DNA from: Janthinobacterium sp. 64
Lineage (GTDB): Bacteria; Pseudomonadota; Gammaproteobacteria; Burkholderiales; Burkholderiaceae_D
Direction of reading: 5' to 3'
Assembly (NCBI RefSeq): GCF_002813325.1
Contig: NZ_PHUG01000001.1
Span: 4,774,001 to 4,838,000 of the forward strand
Length of the DNA stretch: 64,000 nucleotides
The stretch's first letter is position 1, and every line of letters begins with the position of its first letter. Positions 8,385 to 16,849 of the stretch are shown one piece after another. The notes under the pieces are model-generated. The model had not been told where the DNA came from. It searched no databases and saw only the letters and a program-made list of their open reading frames with translations. Made by a program: the position numbers and the translations under genes.

Positions 8385-9464
8385 TTAGCCTTTGGTGCGC
8401 TTGAGCAGGGCGGAAATGGCCGGTGCGTAGAAGTTTTCCATGGCGCCGCAGAACAGGATGATCAAGCCCTGGATGAAAATGAACGTTTCCGTCGGGATAT
8501 TCGGTTTTTCCAGCGACAAATCAAAACCGCCCTGTATCAGCGCGCCGAACAGCACGGCCGACAGGAAAATGCCGACCGGATGCTGGCGGCCCATCAGGGC
8601 GATGGCGATGCCGATGAAGCCGGCGCCACCCACAAAATTGAGCGACAGATAATGCGTCGAACCCATGATGGAATTGACGGAGCCGAGGCCCGCCAGCGCG
8701 CCGGAGATCAGCATGACGATGATGATCATCTTGCTGATCGACACGCCCGCATAGTGGGCCGCGTGCTTGTTCAGGCCCGTGGCGCGCAGCTTGAAACCCC
8801 ACGACGAGCGCCAGACCATCACGCCATAGATCACCAGCGCGGCGATCGCCAGAATAAAACTGATGTTCAGCGGCGTGTCGCCCAGTGAGGGGAACCAGGT
8901 GGAGAGGCGCGGCATTTCACCGCTTTCCGCAAACACGCGGCTGGCCGTGTTCTGCTCGCCCGGCGGAATCAGGTACTTTACGATGATGAAGTTCATCAGG
9001 CTGGCGGCGATGAAGTTGAACATGATGGTGGTCACCACGATGTGGCTGCCGCGCTTGGCTTGCAGGTAGCCGGGCAAGAAGCCCCACAGCGCGCCGAACA
9101 GGGCTGCACCGATCATGGCGGCAGGAATCAATAGCCAGGCGGGCAGGGTCTGGTCGAAGGCCAGCATGGCCACCGTCAAGCCCAGGCCACCGATATACAT
9201 CTGGCCTTCGGAACCGATATTGAACAGCCCGGCCTGCATCGCCACGGAGACCGACAGGCCCGTGAAAATGAAGGTGCTGGCGTAGAACAGCGTGTAGCTC
9301 AAGCCTTCCGGATTGAGGATGGCGCTGTGGACGAGGATGGACAGCGATTCGGCCGGGTCTTCGCCCAGCATATAAATCACCAGGGCTGCGACCAGCAAGG
9401 CCGACAGCAGGTTTAACATGGGCATGACAAAGGCTGTCGCCCAGCGTGGCAAGTCGTTATTCAT
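8385..9464 (-). CDS. Nucleoside ABC transporter, first permease
   Basis: 359 aa inner-membrane permease of the same family as its downstream neighbour. Visible are an N-terminal membrane segment, the QAGLFNIGSEGQMYIGG coupling loop, and WGFKLRATGLNKHAAHYAGV in the second half. It overlaps the ATPase gene by four bases (ATGA), indicating translational coupling. Two different permeases normally form a heterodimer in this transporter class (TmpC/BmpA-type purine and pyrimidine nucleoside importers). Confidence 0.92.
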   Translation of the reverse strand: MNNDLPRWATAFVMPMLNLLSALLVAALVIYMLGEDPAESLSILVHSAILNPEGLSYTLFYASTFIFTGLSVSVAMQAGLFNIGSEGQMYIGGLGLTVAMLAFDQTLPAWLLIPAAMIGAALFGALWGFLPGYLQAKRGSHIVVTTIMFNFIAASLMNFIIVKYLIPPGEQNTASRVFAESGEMPRLSTWFPSLGDTPLNISFILAIAALVIYGVMVWRSSWGFKLRATGLNKHAAHYAGVSISKMIIIVMLISGALAGLGSVNSIMGSTHYLSLNFVGGAGFIGIAIALMGRQHPVGIFLSAVLFGALIQGGFDLSLEKPNIPTETFIFIQGLIILFCGAMENFYAPAISALLKRTKG

Positions 9465-11014
9465 GATTTATGCATTCCCCCCATCAACAGACCGATGCGG
9501 GTGGTATCGAATTCTTCAATTTTCAGTTCGCCGGTGATGCGTCCGCCACACATGACGAGAATGCGGTCGGCCAGCGCCCGCACTTCTTCCAGTTCGACGG
9601 ACACCAGCAGGATCGCCACGCCCGCGTCGCGCAGGGCCAGCAATTGCGTATGGATGCTTTCGATGGTGCCGATATCGACGCCGCGCGTGGGCTGGCCCAC
9701 CAGCATCAGTTTCGGCTTGGCCAGCACTTCGCGCGCGATGACCACCTTTTGCTGGTTACCGCCTGACAATAAACCGATGCGCAGGTCAGGATTGGCCGGG
9801 CGCACGTCGAAGGTCTTCAGCAGTTCCGCGCAGCGGGCGCCGATGGCCTTGAAGTTGAACAGTCCCCAGCGGTTTTTCAGGCGGTCCTGGTAACCGAGGA
9901 TGGTGTTTTGCATGACGGAGAAATTCTTTACCACGCCATCGCGCAAGCGGTCTTCCGGAATGTGGGCGATGCCCAGCTCGCGGAAGGCCAGCGGCAAGCC
10001 GTCGGCGTCAGTGCGTTTGGCAAACGGCAAGTCCTGGTCCAGGAAGCGCAGCTTGCCCGACGTCGGCAAGCGCATGCCGGACAAAATTTCCAGCAGTTCG
10101 CTCTGGCCATTGCCGGACACGCCCGCGATGGCGACGATTTCGCCGGCGCGCAAGTTGAAGCCGATGTCGGCCAGCAGCTTGACCTGTTGCGCGTCGGCCA
10201 GTTGCAGGCCGTCCACTTCCAGCACCGTGGCGCCCGGATTGTACGGCGCGCGCGGCAAGTGGCTCTGGATGGGGCGGCCCACCATCATGTTGGCCAGTTC
10301 CTCTTTCGACGTGCCGGCGGTGGCCACGGCGCCCACCACCGTGCCGCCGCGCATGACGGTGACGTTGTCGGTGATTTCCAGAATCTCTTGCAGCTTGTGC
10401 GTGATCAGGATGATGGTCTTGCCTTGCTCCTTGAACAGGCGCAGGATTTCAAACAGCGATGCCGTTTCCTGGGCCGTCAGGACGGCCGTCGGCTCGTCGA
10501 GGATCAGGATGTTGGCGCTGCGGTAAATCTGCTTGAGGATTTCCACGCGCTGCTGCGCCCCGACGGAGAGGTCTTCGATCTTCGCCAGCGGGTCGACGTC
10601 GAGGCGGTAGCGCGCGCAAATGTCGCGCAGCTTGGCTTCCGCTTCCGTGCGGTGGCTGGCCAGGCGAAAACCGCCTTCCGTGCCCAGCATGATATTGTCG
10701 AGGACGGTGAAGTTCTCGACCAGCATGAAATGCTGGTGCACCATGCCGATGCCGAGATTGATCGCTTCCTGGCTGTTGCGGATAGGCTGTACTTTTCCGT
10801 CGAGCAAGATTTCTCCGCCGTCGGCACGGTAATACCCGTACAGGATGCTCATCAAGGTCGATTTGCCGGCGCCATTTTCCCCCACCAGGCCATGGATGCT
10901 GCCCTTGGCGATGGAGAAACTGACGTCGGCGTTCGCCTTCACATGTCCAAACTGCTTGGAAATGCTGCGAAATTCTACTGCTGGCTGCATAGGTTCATAA
11001 CTGGATAGTTTCAT
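9461..11014 (-). CDS. Nucleoside ABC transporter, ATP-binding protein with two ABC domains
   Basis: 517 aa duplicated ATPase. The first domain has a canonical Walker A (GENGAGKS, 45-52), an LSVGAQQ signature and a Walker B ending ILILDEPTAVL. The second has a degenerate Walker A (GVSGNGQSE, no Lys) with an intact LSGGNQQK signature. This asymmetry is usual for sugar and nucleoside importers of the carbohydrate uptake-2 type. The start MKLSSYEP lies 57 bases after the binding-protein stop. Encoded between the binding protein and two permeases, it energises uptake of nucleosides. Confidence 0.93.
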   Translation of the reverse strand: MKLSSYEPMQPAVEFRSISKQFGHVKANADVSFSIAKGSIHGLVGENGAGKSTLMSILYGYYRADGGEILLDGKVQPIRNSQEAINLGIGMVHQHFMLVENFTVLDNIMLGTEGGFRLASHRTEAEAKLRDICARYRLDVDPLAKIEDLSVGAQQRVEILKQIYRSANILILDEPTAVLTAQETASLFEILRLFKEQGKTIILITHKLQEILEITDNVTVMRGGTVVGAVATAGTSKEELANMMVGRPIQSHLPRAPYNPGATVLEVDGLQLADAQQVKLLADIGFNLRAGEIVAIAGVSGNGQSELLEILSGMRLPTSGKLRFLDQDLPFAKRTDADGLPLAFRELGIAHIPEDRLRDGVVKNFSVMQNTILGYQDRLKNRWGLFNFKAIGARCAELLKTFDVRPANPDLRIGLLSGGNQQKVVIAREVLAKPKLMLVGQPTRGVDIGTIESIHTQLLALRDAGVAILLVSVELEEVRALADRILVMCGGRITGELKIEEFDTTRIGLLMGGMHKS

Positions 11015-11071
11015 GGAAACGCGCCGCGCGGAGACAGGCCCCGGCGGCGCGCTAGAAGATACGGAGAAAAA

Positions 11072-12067
11072 TTAAACCGGGCAGCTGCTGCCGACGCGGT
11101 AATCGATCACTTTGATCTTGCCATCGATAATGTCCTTACGCGCTCCCAACACGCGCTTTTCGATTTCCGGCGTAATCAACTTGCGGTTGTTGGCGTCGAG
11201 CGCCCAATCCACGCCGCCTTCTTTCAAGCCTTTATAGCTGACGCCACCCTTCCAGGTGCCGTTCTTGACTTCCATGAAGCTGTCATACACCGTGTTGTCG
11301 ACGCGCTTGACCATCGAAGTCAAGATGCTGCCCGGGTACAAACCATTCTGGTTCGAATCGACGCCGATGGCCAGCTTGCCTTTTTCCTTGGCCATTTGCA
11401 GGGTACCCATGCCGCTGCCGCCGGCCACGGCGAAGACGACATCGACGCCGCGCTCGAATTGCGAGCGGGCCAGTTCGCCACCCTTGGCCGGGTCATTCCA
11501 GGCGCCGGACGTGGTGCCGACCATGTTTTGCGTGATTTCCGCTTTCGGATTGATGGCCTTGACGCCTTGCGCGTAGCCGCAGGCGAAGTTGCGGATCAGG
11601 GGGATATCGATGCCGCCGATGAAGCCGACTTTCTTGCTCTTGCTGGCCATGGCTGCCGCCACGCCCACCAGATAGGAGCCTTCTTCTTCCTTGAAGACGA
11701 CGGAATTGACGTTGTTGCCGGCGGCCTGGCCGTCGATCAGCACGAATTTCACGTTCGGGAATTCTTTGGCGACTTTTTGCACGGCTTGCGTTTGCGCAAA
11801 GCCGATGGCGGCGATCATGTCGAGTTTCTTGCGGGCCAGGCCGCGCATGACTTGCTCGGCTTGCGTATCGCTCGATGCCTGCACTTCGATGAAGGAAATG
11901 CCCGTGTCTTTTTTGAAGCGCGAGGCACCTTCGAAAGCGGATTGGTTGAACGACTTGTCGAACTTGCCGCCCGCGTCATACACGACACCCAGTTTTGGGG
12001 TAGCCGCGGACGCTTGAGCAGTCAGGAATACGGCTGCGATCGTCAAACTAAATTGTGTAAGTTTCAT
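11072..12067 (-). CDS. BMP-family nucleoside-binding periplasmic protein
   Basis: 331 aa with a Sec signal peptide (cleavage after ASA near residue 21-22) and then LGVVYDAGGKFDKSFNQSA, the characteristic start of the BMP/PnrA family. These bind purine or pyrimidine nucleosides for ABC import. The mature N-terminus has no lipobox, unlike spirochaete TmpC/PnrA, so the protein is probably soluble in the periplasm. AGGAG lies eight bases before the ATG. A dyad (12101-12123) sits 34-56 bases upstream and probably controls the importer operon. Confidence 0.93.
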   Translation of the reverse strand: MKLTQFSLTIAAVFLTAQASAATPKLGVVYDAGGKFDKSFNQSAFEGASRFKKDTGISFIEVQASSDTQAEQVMRGLARKKLDMIAAIGFAQTQAVQKVAKEFPNVKFVLIDGQAAGNNVNSVVFKEEEGSYLVGVAAAMASKSKKVGFIGGIDIPLIRNFACGYAQGVKAINPKAEITQNMVGTTSGAWNDPAKGGELARSQFERGVDVVFAVAGGSGMGTLQMAKEKGKLAIGVDSNQNGLYPGSILTSMVKRVDNTVYDSFMEVKNGTWKGGVSYKGLKEGGVDWALDANNRKLITPEIEKRVLGARKDIIDGKIKVIDYRVGSSCPV

Positions 12068-12100
12068 GAATTGGCTCCTGGAAGATCGATATTGTATATT

Positions 12101-12123
12101 TTTTATAGGTGAAACATATAATT
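12101..12123. promoter_or_regulatory. Operator-like dyad TTTTATA-N9-TATAATT before the nucleoside importer
   Basis: TTATA at 12103-12107 and TATAA at 12117-12121 form a perfect inverted repeat around nine bases; the outer bases match ATTTATA-N9-TATAAAT with one mismatch per arm. It lies 34 bases upstream of the binding-protein start codon. The inner geometry satisfies the LysR-type T-N11-A pattern. Confidence 0.5.
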
Positions 12124-12417
12124 TGGGGCCGATTTAGCCTGTTTTTGATGCACGAGCTGATACTTCCTTATCAACATTGCACTGTATTGCACAAGATCAT
12201 TGCTAGCCTCGTGTGCTTTCATGCCGTCAGTGTAATGCTCATGCAACAGTCGCGCCCCGTCTCTTTTATGGGTACAACATCGAATGCGGTTGCCGGAGCA
12301 GGCTGGGATGCGCCGTCAGTGGACGGGCACGGCAAGCACGGAACCGGCGCCGCGATGGGCGTCCGGATCACTATGCATCATGCCAGATATGTATGACAAA
12401 TACGTTTTTGTTTATGT

Positions 12418-12440
12418 ATTTATATGCGGCGCATATAAAT
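12418..12440. promoter_or_regulatory. Perfect palindrome ATTTATA-N9-TATAAAT near LysR gene end
   Basis: Two 11-base arms (ATTTATATGCG / CGCATATAAAT) with a single central G, ending 11 bases after the LysR stop codon. It shares the ATTTATA-N9-TATAAAT frame with 15691-15715. With no T-run it is a poor terminator, so an upstream operator for the importer operon is more likely. Confidence 0.5.
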
Positions 12441-12451
12441 AGGCGCTGGTG

Positions 12452-13354
12452 TCAGGCTGATGGGGGATTGATGATATTCAAAAAGGCCCGCACGACGGGA
12501 GCGTCGTCCAGCGTGGTGTAGCTGATGTACAGATTGGCCGATGGTGGATTGGTCTTGATCGGCAGGAAGACCACGCCGGGCCAGCCGATGCGGCTCGTCG
12601 TTTCCGGCACCAGGGTCACGCCCAGGCCCGCACCCACCATGGCCAGCAGGGTCTGCGGTTCGCTCGCTTCCTGGAAAATCACGGGTTCGAAACCGGCATT
12701 GATGCAGCATTGCACCAGGTAGCGGGGAAACGCGGATTTGTCGAGGTTCAGGGTGAGCATGGGCTCATGGGCGATGTCGATCAGCTCGATGGACGTGTTT
12801 TTCGCCAGCGGATGGTGTTCGTTGACGGCCACGCAGACGTTTTCGCGAAAGCACAGTTCCTGGCGCAGGTTGTCGTGACGCAAGTCGTCGTCATTGAGTT
12901 TCGGTTCGCGCCAGAAACCCACGTCGATCTGTTTGGCGCGCAAGGCTTCGTATTGCACCGTGGGACCGAATTCATGGATGGTCCAGCTGACGCGGGGAAA
13001 TTTGGTCTGGAATTCTTCCAGCAGGCTGGGGATGGGGCCCCACATGGCCGAGCCGACGATGCCAACGCGCAAGCGGCCCACTTCGCCACGGTCGATCTGG
13101 CGGATGGTGTCGATGGTCATGCGCATCTTGGCCAGCAGTTCGGCCGCTTCATTCATCAGTGCCTTGCCCGCCACGGTCAGCTCGAACGTGCGCGTGGTGC
13201 GCGCAAACAGGCGTACGCCCAGTTCGCTTTCCAGTTTCATGATCTGCTGGCTCAACGGCGGCTGCGAGATATGCAGGCGCTCGGCGGCGCGGCTGAAGCT
13301 TTTCTCCTCGGCAACGGCAAGAAAATACTTTAACTGTTTCAGATCGATGGACAT
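12452..13354 (-). CDS. LysR-family transcriptional regulator (candidate nucleoside regulator)
   Basis: 300 aa. The N-terminal LysR helix-turn-helix (about 6-65: LKQLKYFLAVAEEKSFSRAA, then LHISQPPLSQQIMKLE) is followed by a LysR substrate domain (LRVGIVGSAMWGPIP onward). The start MSIDLKQL was chosen because the fold begins there and AAGGA lies just upstream; a longer frame adds 47 unrelated residues. It lies between psuG (85 bases upstream) and the nucleoside importer, all on the minus strand. Nearby T-N11-A dyads at 12101, 12418 and 15691 are plausible binding sites. The effector is unknown, perhaps a nucleoside or pseudouridine. It resembles the CatM/BenM side of the family in its first 60 residues. 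Confidence 0.9.
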   Translation of the reverse strand: MSIDLKQLKYFLAVAEEKSFSRAAERLHISQPPLSQQIMKLESELGVRLFARTTRTFELTVAGKALMNEAAELLAKMRMTIDTIRQIDRGEVGRLRVGIVGSAMWGPIPSLLEEFQTKFPRVSWTIHEFGPTVQYEALRAKQIDVGFWREPKLNDDDLRHDNLRQELCFRENVCVAVNEHHPLAKNTSIELIDIAHEPMLTLNLDKSAFPRYLVQCCINAGFEPVIFQEASEPQTLLAMVGAGLGVTLVPETTSRIGWPGVVFLPIKTNPPSANLYISYTTLDDAPVVRAFLNIINPPSA

Positions 13355-13439
13355 GCTTTCCTTGGCGTTGCGTGGTGCTAGGCGATGGAACGGCGCGCGA
13401 ACCCGTGAAGGTGCGCGCGCTTTCTTTACAGCGGTCCTA

Positions 13440-14369
13440 TTATCGTGCCACGACTGCCTGCATGGCAATGGCCAGTGCCGTACCGACTTGGGCATTGTGC
13501 TTGACCAGCGCGATATTCGTCGCCAGGCTGCGGCCGTCCGTCAGTTGCTTGATGCGCGACAACAGGAATGGCGTGACTTGCTTGCCCTTCACGCCGCCCG
13601 CGTCCGCTTCCTGCAGCGCTTGCGTGGTGATGGCATCGATCTCTTCCTTGGGCATCGCTTGCGCGGCCGGCACCGGGTTGCTGACGATCACGCCGCCTTT
13701 CAAGCCCAGCTGCCATTTCGTGCCGATGAAGGCGGCCTGTTCGGCGGCCGTATCGAGGCGGAAATCGGCCTTGAAGCCGCTTTCGCGCGTAAAGAAGGCG
13801 GGGAAACCTTCCTGGCCCACGCTGATGACGGGCACGCCGTGGGTTTCCAGGTATTCCAGGGTCAGGCCGATGTCGAGGATGGATTTGACGCCCGCGCAGA
13901 CGACGGCGACCGACGTTTGCGCCAGTTCCTGCAAGTCGGCGGAAATATCGAAGCTCGTTTCCGCGCCGCGGTGCACGCCGCCGATGCCACCCGTGACGAA
14001 CACGGAAATGCCGGCCAGTTCCGCGCAGATCATGGTGGCGGCCACGGTGGTGGCGCCCAGCTTGCCTTGCGACAAGACGTACGGCAAGTCGCGGCGGCTG
14101 ACCTTCATGGCGTCGGGCGAGGTGCCCAGCAATTCCAGCTGTTCGGGCGACAGGCCCACGCAGATCTTGCCGCCGATGATGGCGATGGTGGCCGGCACTG
14201 CGCCGCCATCACGGATGATCTGCTCCACTTCGCGCGCCATTTCCACGTTTTGCGGATACGGCATGCCGTGCGAAATGATGGTCGATTCCAGCGCCACGAT
14301 GGCCTTGCCGGCGGCGCGCGCGTCGAGCACTTCTTGCGAGAACAAGAGGAAATTCTGTAATTGGGTCAT
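13440..14369 (-). CDS. psuG: Pseudouridine-5'-phosphate glycosidase
   Basis: 309 aa, close in length to E. coli PsuG. The enzyme splits pseudouridine 5'-phosphate into uracil and ribose 5-phosphate by breaking the C-C glycosidic bond. Family signatures seen are [17 protein letters not shown] near the N-terminus, [25 protein letters not shown], the glycine-rich [29 protein letters not shown] and [10 protein letters not shown]. It begins one base after the psuK stop with AGGA upstream, so the pair is co-transcribed. The uracil formed would feed the reductive pathway encoded at 31-39 kb. Confidence 0.95.
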   Translation of the reverse strand: MTQLQNFLLFSQEVLDARAAGKAIVALESTIISHGMPYPQNVEMAREVEQIIRDGGAVPATIAIIGGKICVGLSPEQLELLGTSPDAMKVSRRDLPYVLSQGKLGATTVAATMICAELAGISVFVTGGIGGVHRGAETSFDISADLQELAQTSVAVVCAGVKSILDIGLTLEYLETHGVPVISVGQEGFPAFFTRESGFKADFRLDTAAEQAAFIGTKWQLGLKGGVIVSNPVPAAQAMPKEEIDAITTQALQEADAGGVKGKQVTPFLLSRIKQLTDGRSLATNIALVKHNAQVGTALAIAMQAVVAR

Positions 14370-14370
14370 G

Positions 14371-15528
14371 TCAGTCCTGTTGAAAGAGGGTAGGTGGGGG
14401 CGGCGCCAGATCGGCGTCGTCGATGTTGTCGAGTGCGCCGGCGGAAATCTGGGGCGAGACGGTGGCGGCCGATTCCAAGGTCATGGCGGCCAGCTTCAGG
14501 CCGCGCCGGCATGCCAGTTTCAAATCGCTGCTGTCGTGGTACAGCGACCAGCAGACGGCGGCGGAAAACGCGTCGCCGGCGCCCGTCACGTCGACGGCGT
14601 CCACTTCGCGCGCGGCCAGGTGGACGATGGGCGCGTCCAGGCTGTCGCCGTCCGTGAAATACACGCCTTCGCTGCCGCAGGTGACGACCACCTGGCGCGC
14701 GCCCTGGCGCTGCACTTCGCGGCAGGCGGCGCGCAGGTCCGCCGCCGTGGGCAGGGCCCGCGCCACGCGCGTTTCCAGTTCGCCCCGGTTGAGGATCAGC
14801 AGATGCAAGCCCGTCAGGTCTTGCGGCAAGTGCGCCATCTTCGGCTGCGAGACGGCGACGATGACGAGCGGCGTCGCGTGCGCCGCATCCTGGCGCGCAT
14901 CGGCCAGCAGGGCCTGCACGCTGTCGTGGCCCAGGTTCAGGTCGCAGACGGTGAGGGCGGCGGCGGCGCGCTGCGGCTGGCGGCTGTGCAGAAAGGCCGG
15001 GGTCAGCTGTTCGTAGAGTTGCATATTGGCCATCGCCAGCAACATTTCGCCATGTTCGTCGAGCACGGCCGTATAAGTGCCGCTGCTGGTATTGCTCAGA
15101 TGCAGGCTGCCGCGCATGTCGATGCCCGCGTCTTCCGCGTGCGTCTGCAGCGCGTGACCGGCCGCATCGTCGCCCAGCGCCGTCAGCAGGGCCACGGGAA
15201 TCGCCAGGCGGGCCAGGTTTTCCGCGATGTTGCGGCCGACGCCGCCAAACACTTCTTCCGAGCGCACGGGATTCGAGGTGCCCATCTGTAAGGTCGCCAG
15301 GGTGCGCATCTTGCGGTCGAGGTTGGCGGCGCCTATGCATAGCACGGGGCGGCTGTCGGGCAGCACATAGGCGCGCCCCAGCAGGCGCCGCTCGCGGATC
15401 AGGCCGGCGATGTGGCCGGCGACGGCCGAGCGCGACAAGCCCAGTTCGCTCGCCAGGTCTTGCTGCGAGATGAAGGGGTTGTTGCGGATCAGCGTGTACA
15501 GCTGGTCTTTTTTATTGGTATCGGTCAC
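14371..15528 (-). CDS. psuK: Pseudouridine kinase (PfkB family) with N-terminal winged helix
   Basis: About 385 aa. Residues 1-60 form a winged-helix DNA-binding-like segment ([19 protein letters not shown], then [20 protein letters not shown]). It is followed by a PfkB sugar kinase: [12 protein letters not shown] start, [14 protein letters not shown] substrate motif, and [13 protein letters not shown] with the catalytic Asp. This layout matches E. coli YeiI rather than plain PsuK. The chosen start is GTG 15528, which aligns with the usual beginning of the HTH. An ATG at 15573 (MFTVSDKC) would add 15 residues but lies inside a direct repeat that looks regulatory; neither has a strong ribosome site. 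Paired with psuG, the expected reaction is phosphorylation of pseudouridine. Confidence 0.88.
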   Translation of the reverse strand: MTDTNKKDQLYTLIRNNPFISQQDLASELGLSRSAVAGHIAGLIRERRLLGRAYVLPDSRPVLCIGAANLDRKMRTLATLQMGTSNPVRSEEVFGGVGRNIAENLARLAIPVALLTALGDDAAGHALQTHAEDAGIDMRGSLHLSNTSSGTYTAVLDEHGEMLLAMANMQLYEQLTPAFLHSRQPQRAAAALTVCDLNLGHDSVQALLADARQDAAHATPLVIVAVSQPKMAHLPQDLTGLHLLILNRGELETRVARALPTAADLRAACREVQRQGARQVVVTCGSEGVYFTDGDSLDAPIVHLAAREVDAVDVTGAGDAFSAAVCWSLYHDSSDLKLACRRGLKLAAMTLESAATVSPQISAGALDNIDDADLAPPPPTLFQQD

Positions 15529-15546
15529 AGGGTTTTCGCTGACGTT

Positions 15547-15578
15547 TAAACATTTGTCCGAAACTGTAAACATTTGTC
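15547..15578. promoter_or_regulatory. 12-bp direct repeat TAAACATTTGTC, 20-bp period, upstream of psuK
   Basis: Identical copies at 15547-15558 and 15567-15578, exactly two helical turns apart. If psuK starts at GTG 15528 they lie 19-50 bases before it, in promoter position. Candidate binding sites for a regulator, possibly the winged helix carried by the kinase itself. Confidence 0.45.
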
Positions 15579-15678
15579 TTTGCAGTGTCAAGCCTGTGTC
15601 AAGCCTGCATGAAAAACCTTCGTATGGAGCTTGTATGCATGCATTTCCCGGGCATGGCGGGCTTGGGCTAGCCTCGAC

Positions 15679-15715
15679 TATAATATCGGCCATTTATATT
15701 TGAATTGTATAAATG
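15679..15715. promoter_or_regulatory. -10-like TATAAT plus ATTTATA-N9-TATAAAT operator dyad
   Basis: TATAAT at 15679-15684 (plus) is followed immediately by CATTTATA-N9-TATAAATG (15691-15715, perfect 8-base arms), which would cover the transcription start of the phosphorylase-deoBC operon. The same dyad lies upstream of psuK on the other strand. No good -35 box is visible, so activator dependence is possible. Confidence 0.5.
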
Positions 15716-15890
15716 GGCAAGAAAAATGGTATTTGCCATACATATTCCGTTTGATGCATAGTGGCGGCAAATAGTGGCAATACGCATTTCGATATACCTG
15801 TAACACCATACATACCCGATACCTGGGCCGCAGCATCTTGCACTGCCGCGCAGGCTGCAACCATCATCATTAGTCAATCAGAGGATAACC

Positions 15891-16730
15891 ATGTCGAACA
15901 ACACCCCTTTCCACGCCGCCGAAATCATCCGTGCCCGCGCTCCTGAAAATTTCAAGCCGCGCGTGGCGATGATCCTCGGCTCCGGCCTGGGCGTGTTGGC
16001 CGAGCAGATGACGGACGCCGTCAGCATCAGCTTTGACGAATTGCCAGGCTTCCCGATCAGCACCGTGCACGGCCATGCCGGCGAACTGGTGATCGGCACC
16101 CTGTCGGGCGTCGCCGTCGTCTGCATGAAGGGCCGTGGCCACTTCTATGAAGGCTATGGCATGGGCGTGATGACGAGCGCCATCCGCACCCTGAAGCTGC
16201 TGGGCTGCGAAATGCTGTTCGTCACCAACGCTGCCGGTTCCCTGCGCCCTGAAGTGGACGCCGGCAGCCTGGTGGCCATCAGCGACCATATCAACCTGCT
16301 GCCAGGCACGCCGATGGTCGGCCCGAACGACGACCGCTTCGGCCCGCGCTTCTTCAGCATGGCCAACGCCTACGATGCCGATCTGCGCAACCTGGTCAAG
16401 GACACGGCAGCCGCCAACGGCATCACCCTGCACGAAGGCGTGTTCGTCGCCTACCCTGGCCCGAACTTCGAAACGGCCGCCGAAATCCGCATGATGGCCC
16501 GCCTGGGTGCCGACACGGTCGGCATGTCGGTGGTGCCGGAAGTGGTCTCGGCCCGTCATTGCGACCTGAAAGTGGTGGGCGTATCCGTCATCACCAATCT
16601 GGCCGAAGGCATGTCGCCATTCGCCCTGTCGCACGAACAAACCTTGAAATACGCGGCCATCGGTGCAAAAGACCTGGTCAAGCTGATCCTGGCTTTCCTG
16701 GCGACCGTATCGGCTACGCCGCAAGCCTAA
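15891..16730 (+). CDS. xapA: Purine nucleoside phosphorylase, family II trimeric type
   Basis: 279 aa. Phosphorolytic cleavage of purine nucleosides gives the free base plus (deoxy)ribose 1-phosphate. Motifs of the trimeric PNP family are in order: GSGLG (30-34), STVHGHAGEL, KGRGHFYEGY (80-89), VTNAAGSL (111-118), the NFETAAEIRM segment, GMSVVPEVVSARH and VITNLAEGMS, whose Asn contacts 6-oxopurines. AGAGGA precedes the ATG. The gene heads a run with deoB, deoC, an aldehyde dehydrogenase, deoA and cdd, so its sugar product flows straight into the deoxyribose pathway. The name xapA (PNP II) rests on family likeness; inosine, guanosine or xanthosine preference is not resolved. Confidence 0.93.
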   Translation: MSNNTPFHAAEIIRARAPENFKPRVAMILGSGLGVLAEQMTDAVSISFDELPGFPISTVHGHAGELVIGTLSGVAVVCMKGRGHFYEGYGMGVMTSAIRTLKLLGCEMLFVTNAAGSLRPEVDAGSLVAISDHINLLPGTPMVGPNDDRFGPRFFSMANAYDADLRNLVKDTAAANGITLHEGVFVAYPGPNFETAAEIRMMARLGADTVGMSVVPEVVSARHCDLKVVGVSVITNLAEGMSPFALSHEQTLKYAAIGAKDLVKLILAFLATVSATPQA

Positions 16731-16849
16731 GCACTTTTTTTACGCAGTAGCGGCGCGCCGGCCACCGGCGCTGCCGCGCGGCAGGCCTGGAAAATCCGGC
16801 CTACACTGTCCGCATCATCTTTGCATCACTCCATAAAGCGAGCCTTATC

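Larger units (their letters stand above)
12068..12451. other. 384-bp intergenic region between binding-protein gene and LysR gene
   Basis: Contains the presumed promoter of the importer operon (minus strand), an operator-like dyad at 12101-12123 and a perfect 11-bp-armed palindrome at 12418-12440. Short open frames here (for example 12109-12396 plus) lack ribosome sites or family features; no gene is supported. Confidence 0.6.
15529..15890. other. Divergent control region between psuK and purine nucleoside phosphorylase
   Basis: 362 bases, noticeably AT-richer than the genes. It holds a 12-base direct repeat (15547-15578), a TATAAT on the plus strand (15679-15684), the ATTTATA-N9-TATAAAT dyad (15691-15715) and a leader of about 175 bases before the phosphorylase ATG with no convincing small gene. 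Confidence 0.65.

Noticed and set aside
12109..12396. Possible small gene in the importer-LysR gap
   Set aside because: No ribosome site, odd composition, overlaps an operator-like dyad; better explained as control region.
12418..12440. Terminator for the LysR gene
   Set aside because: AT-rich outer stem and no T-run; it matches the operator dyad at 15691-15715 instead.
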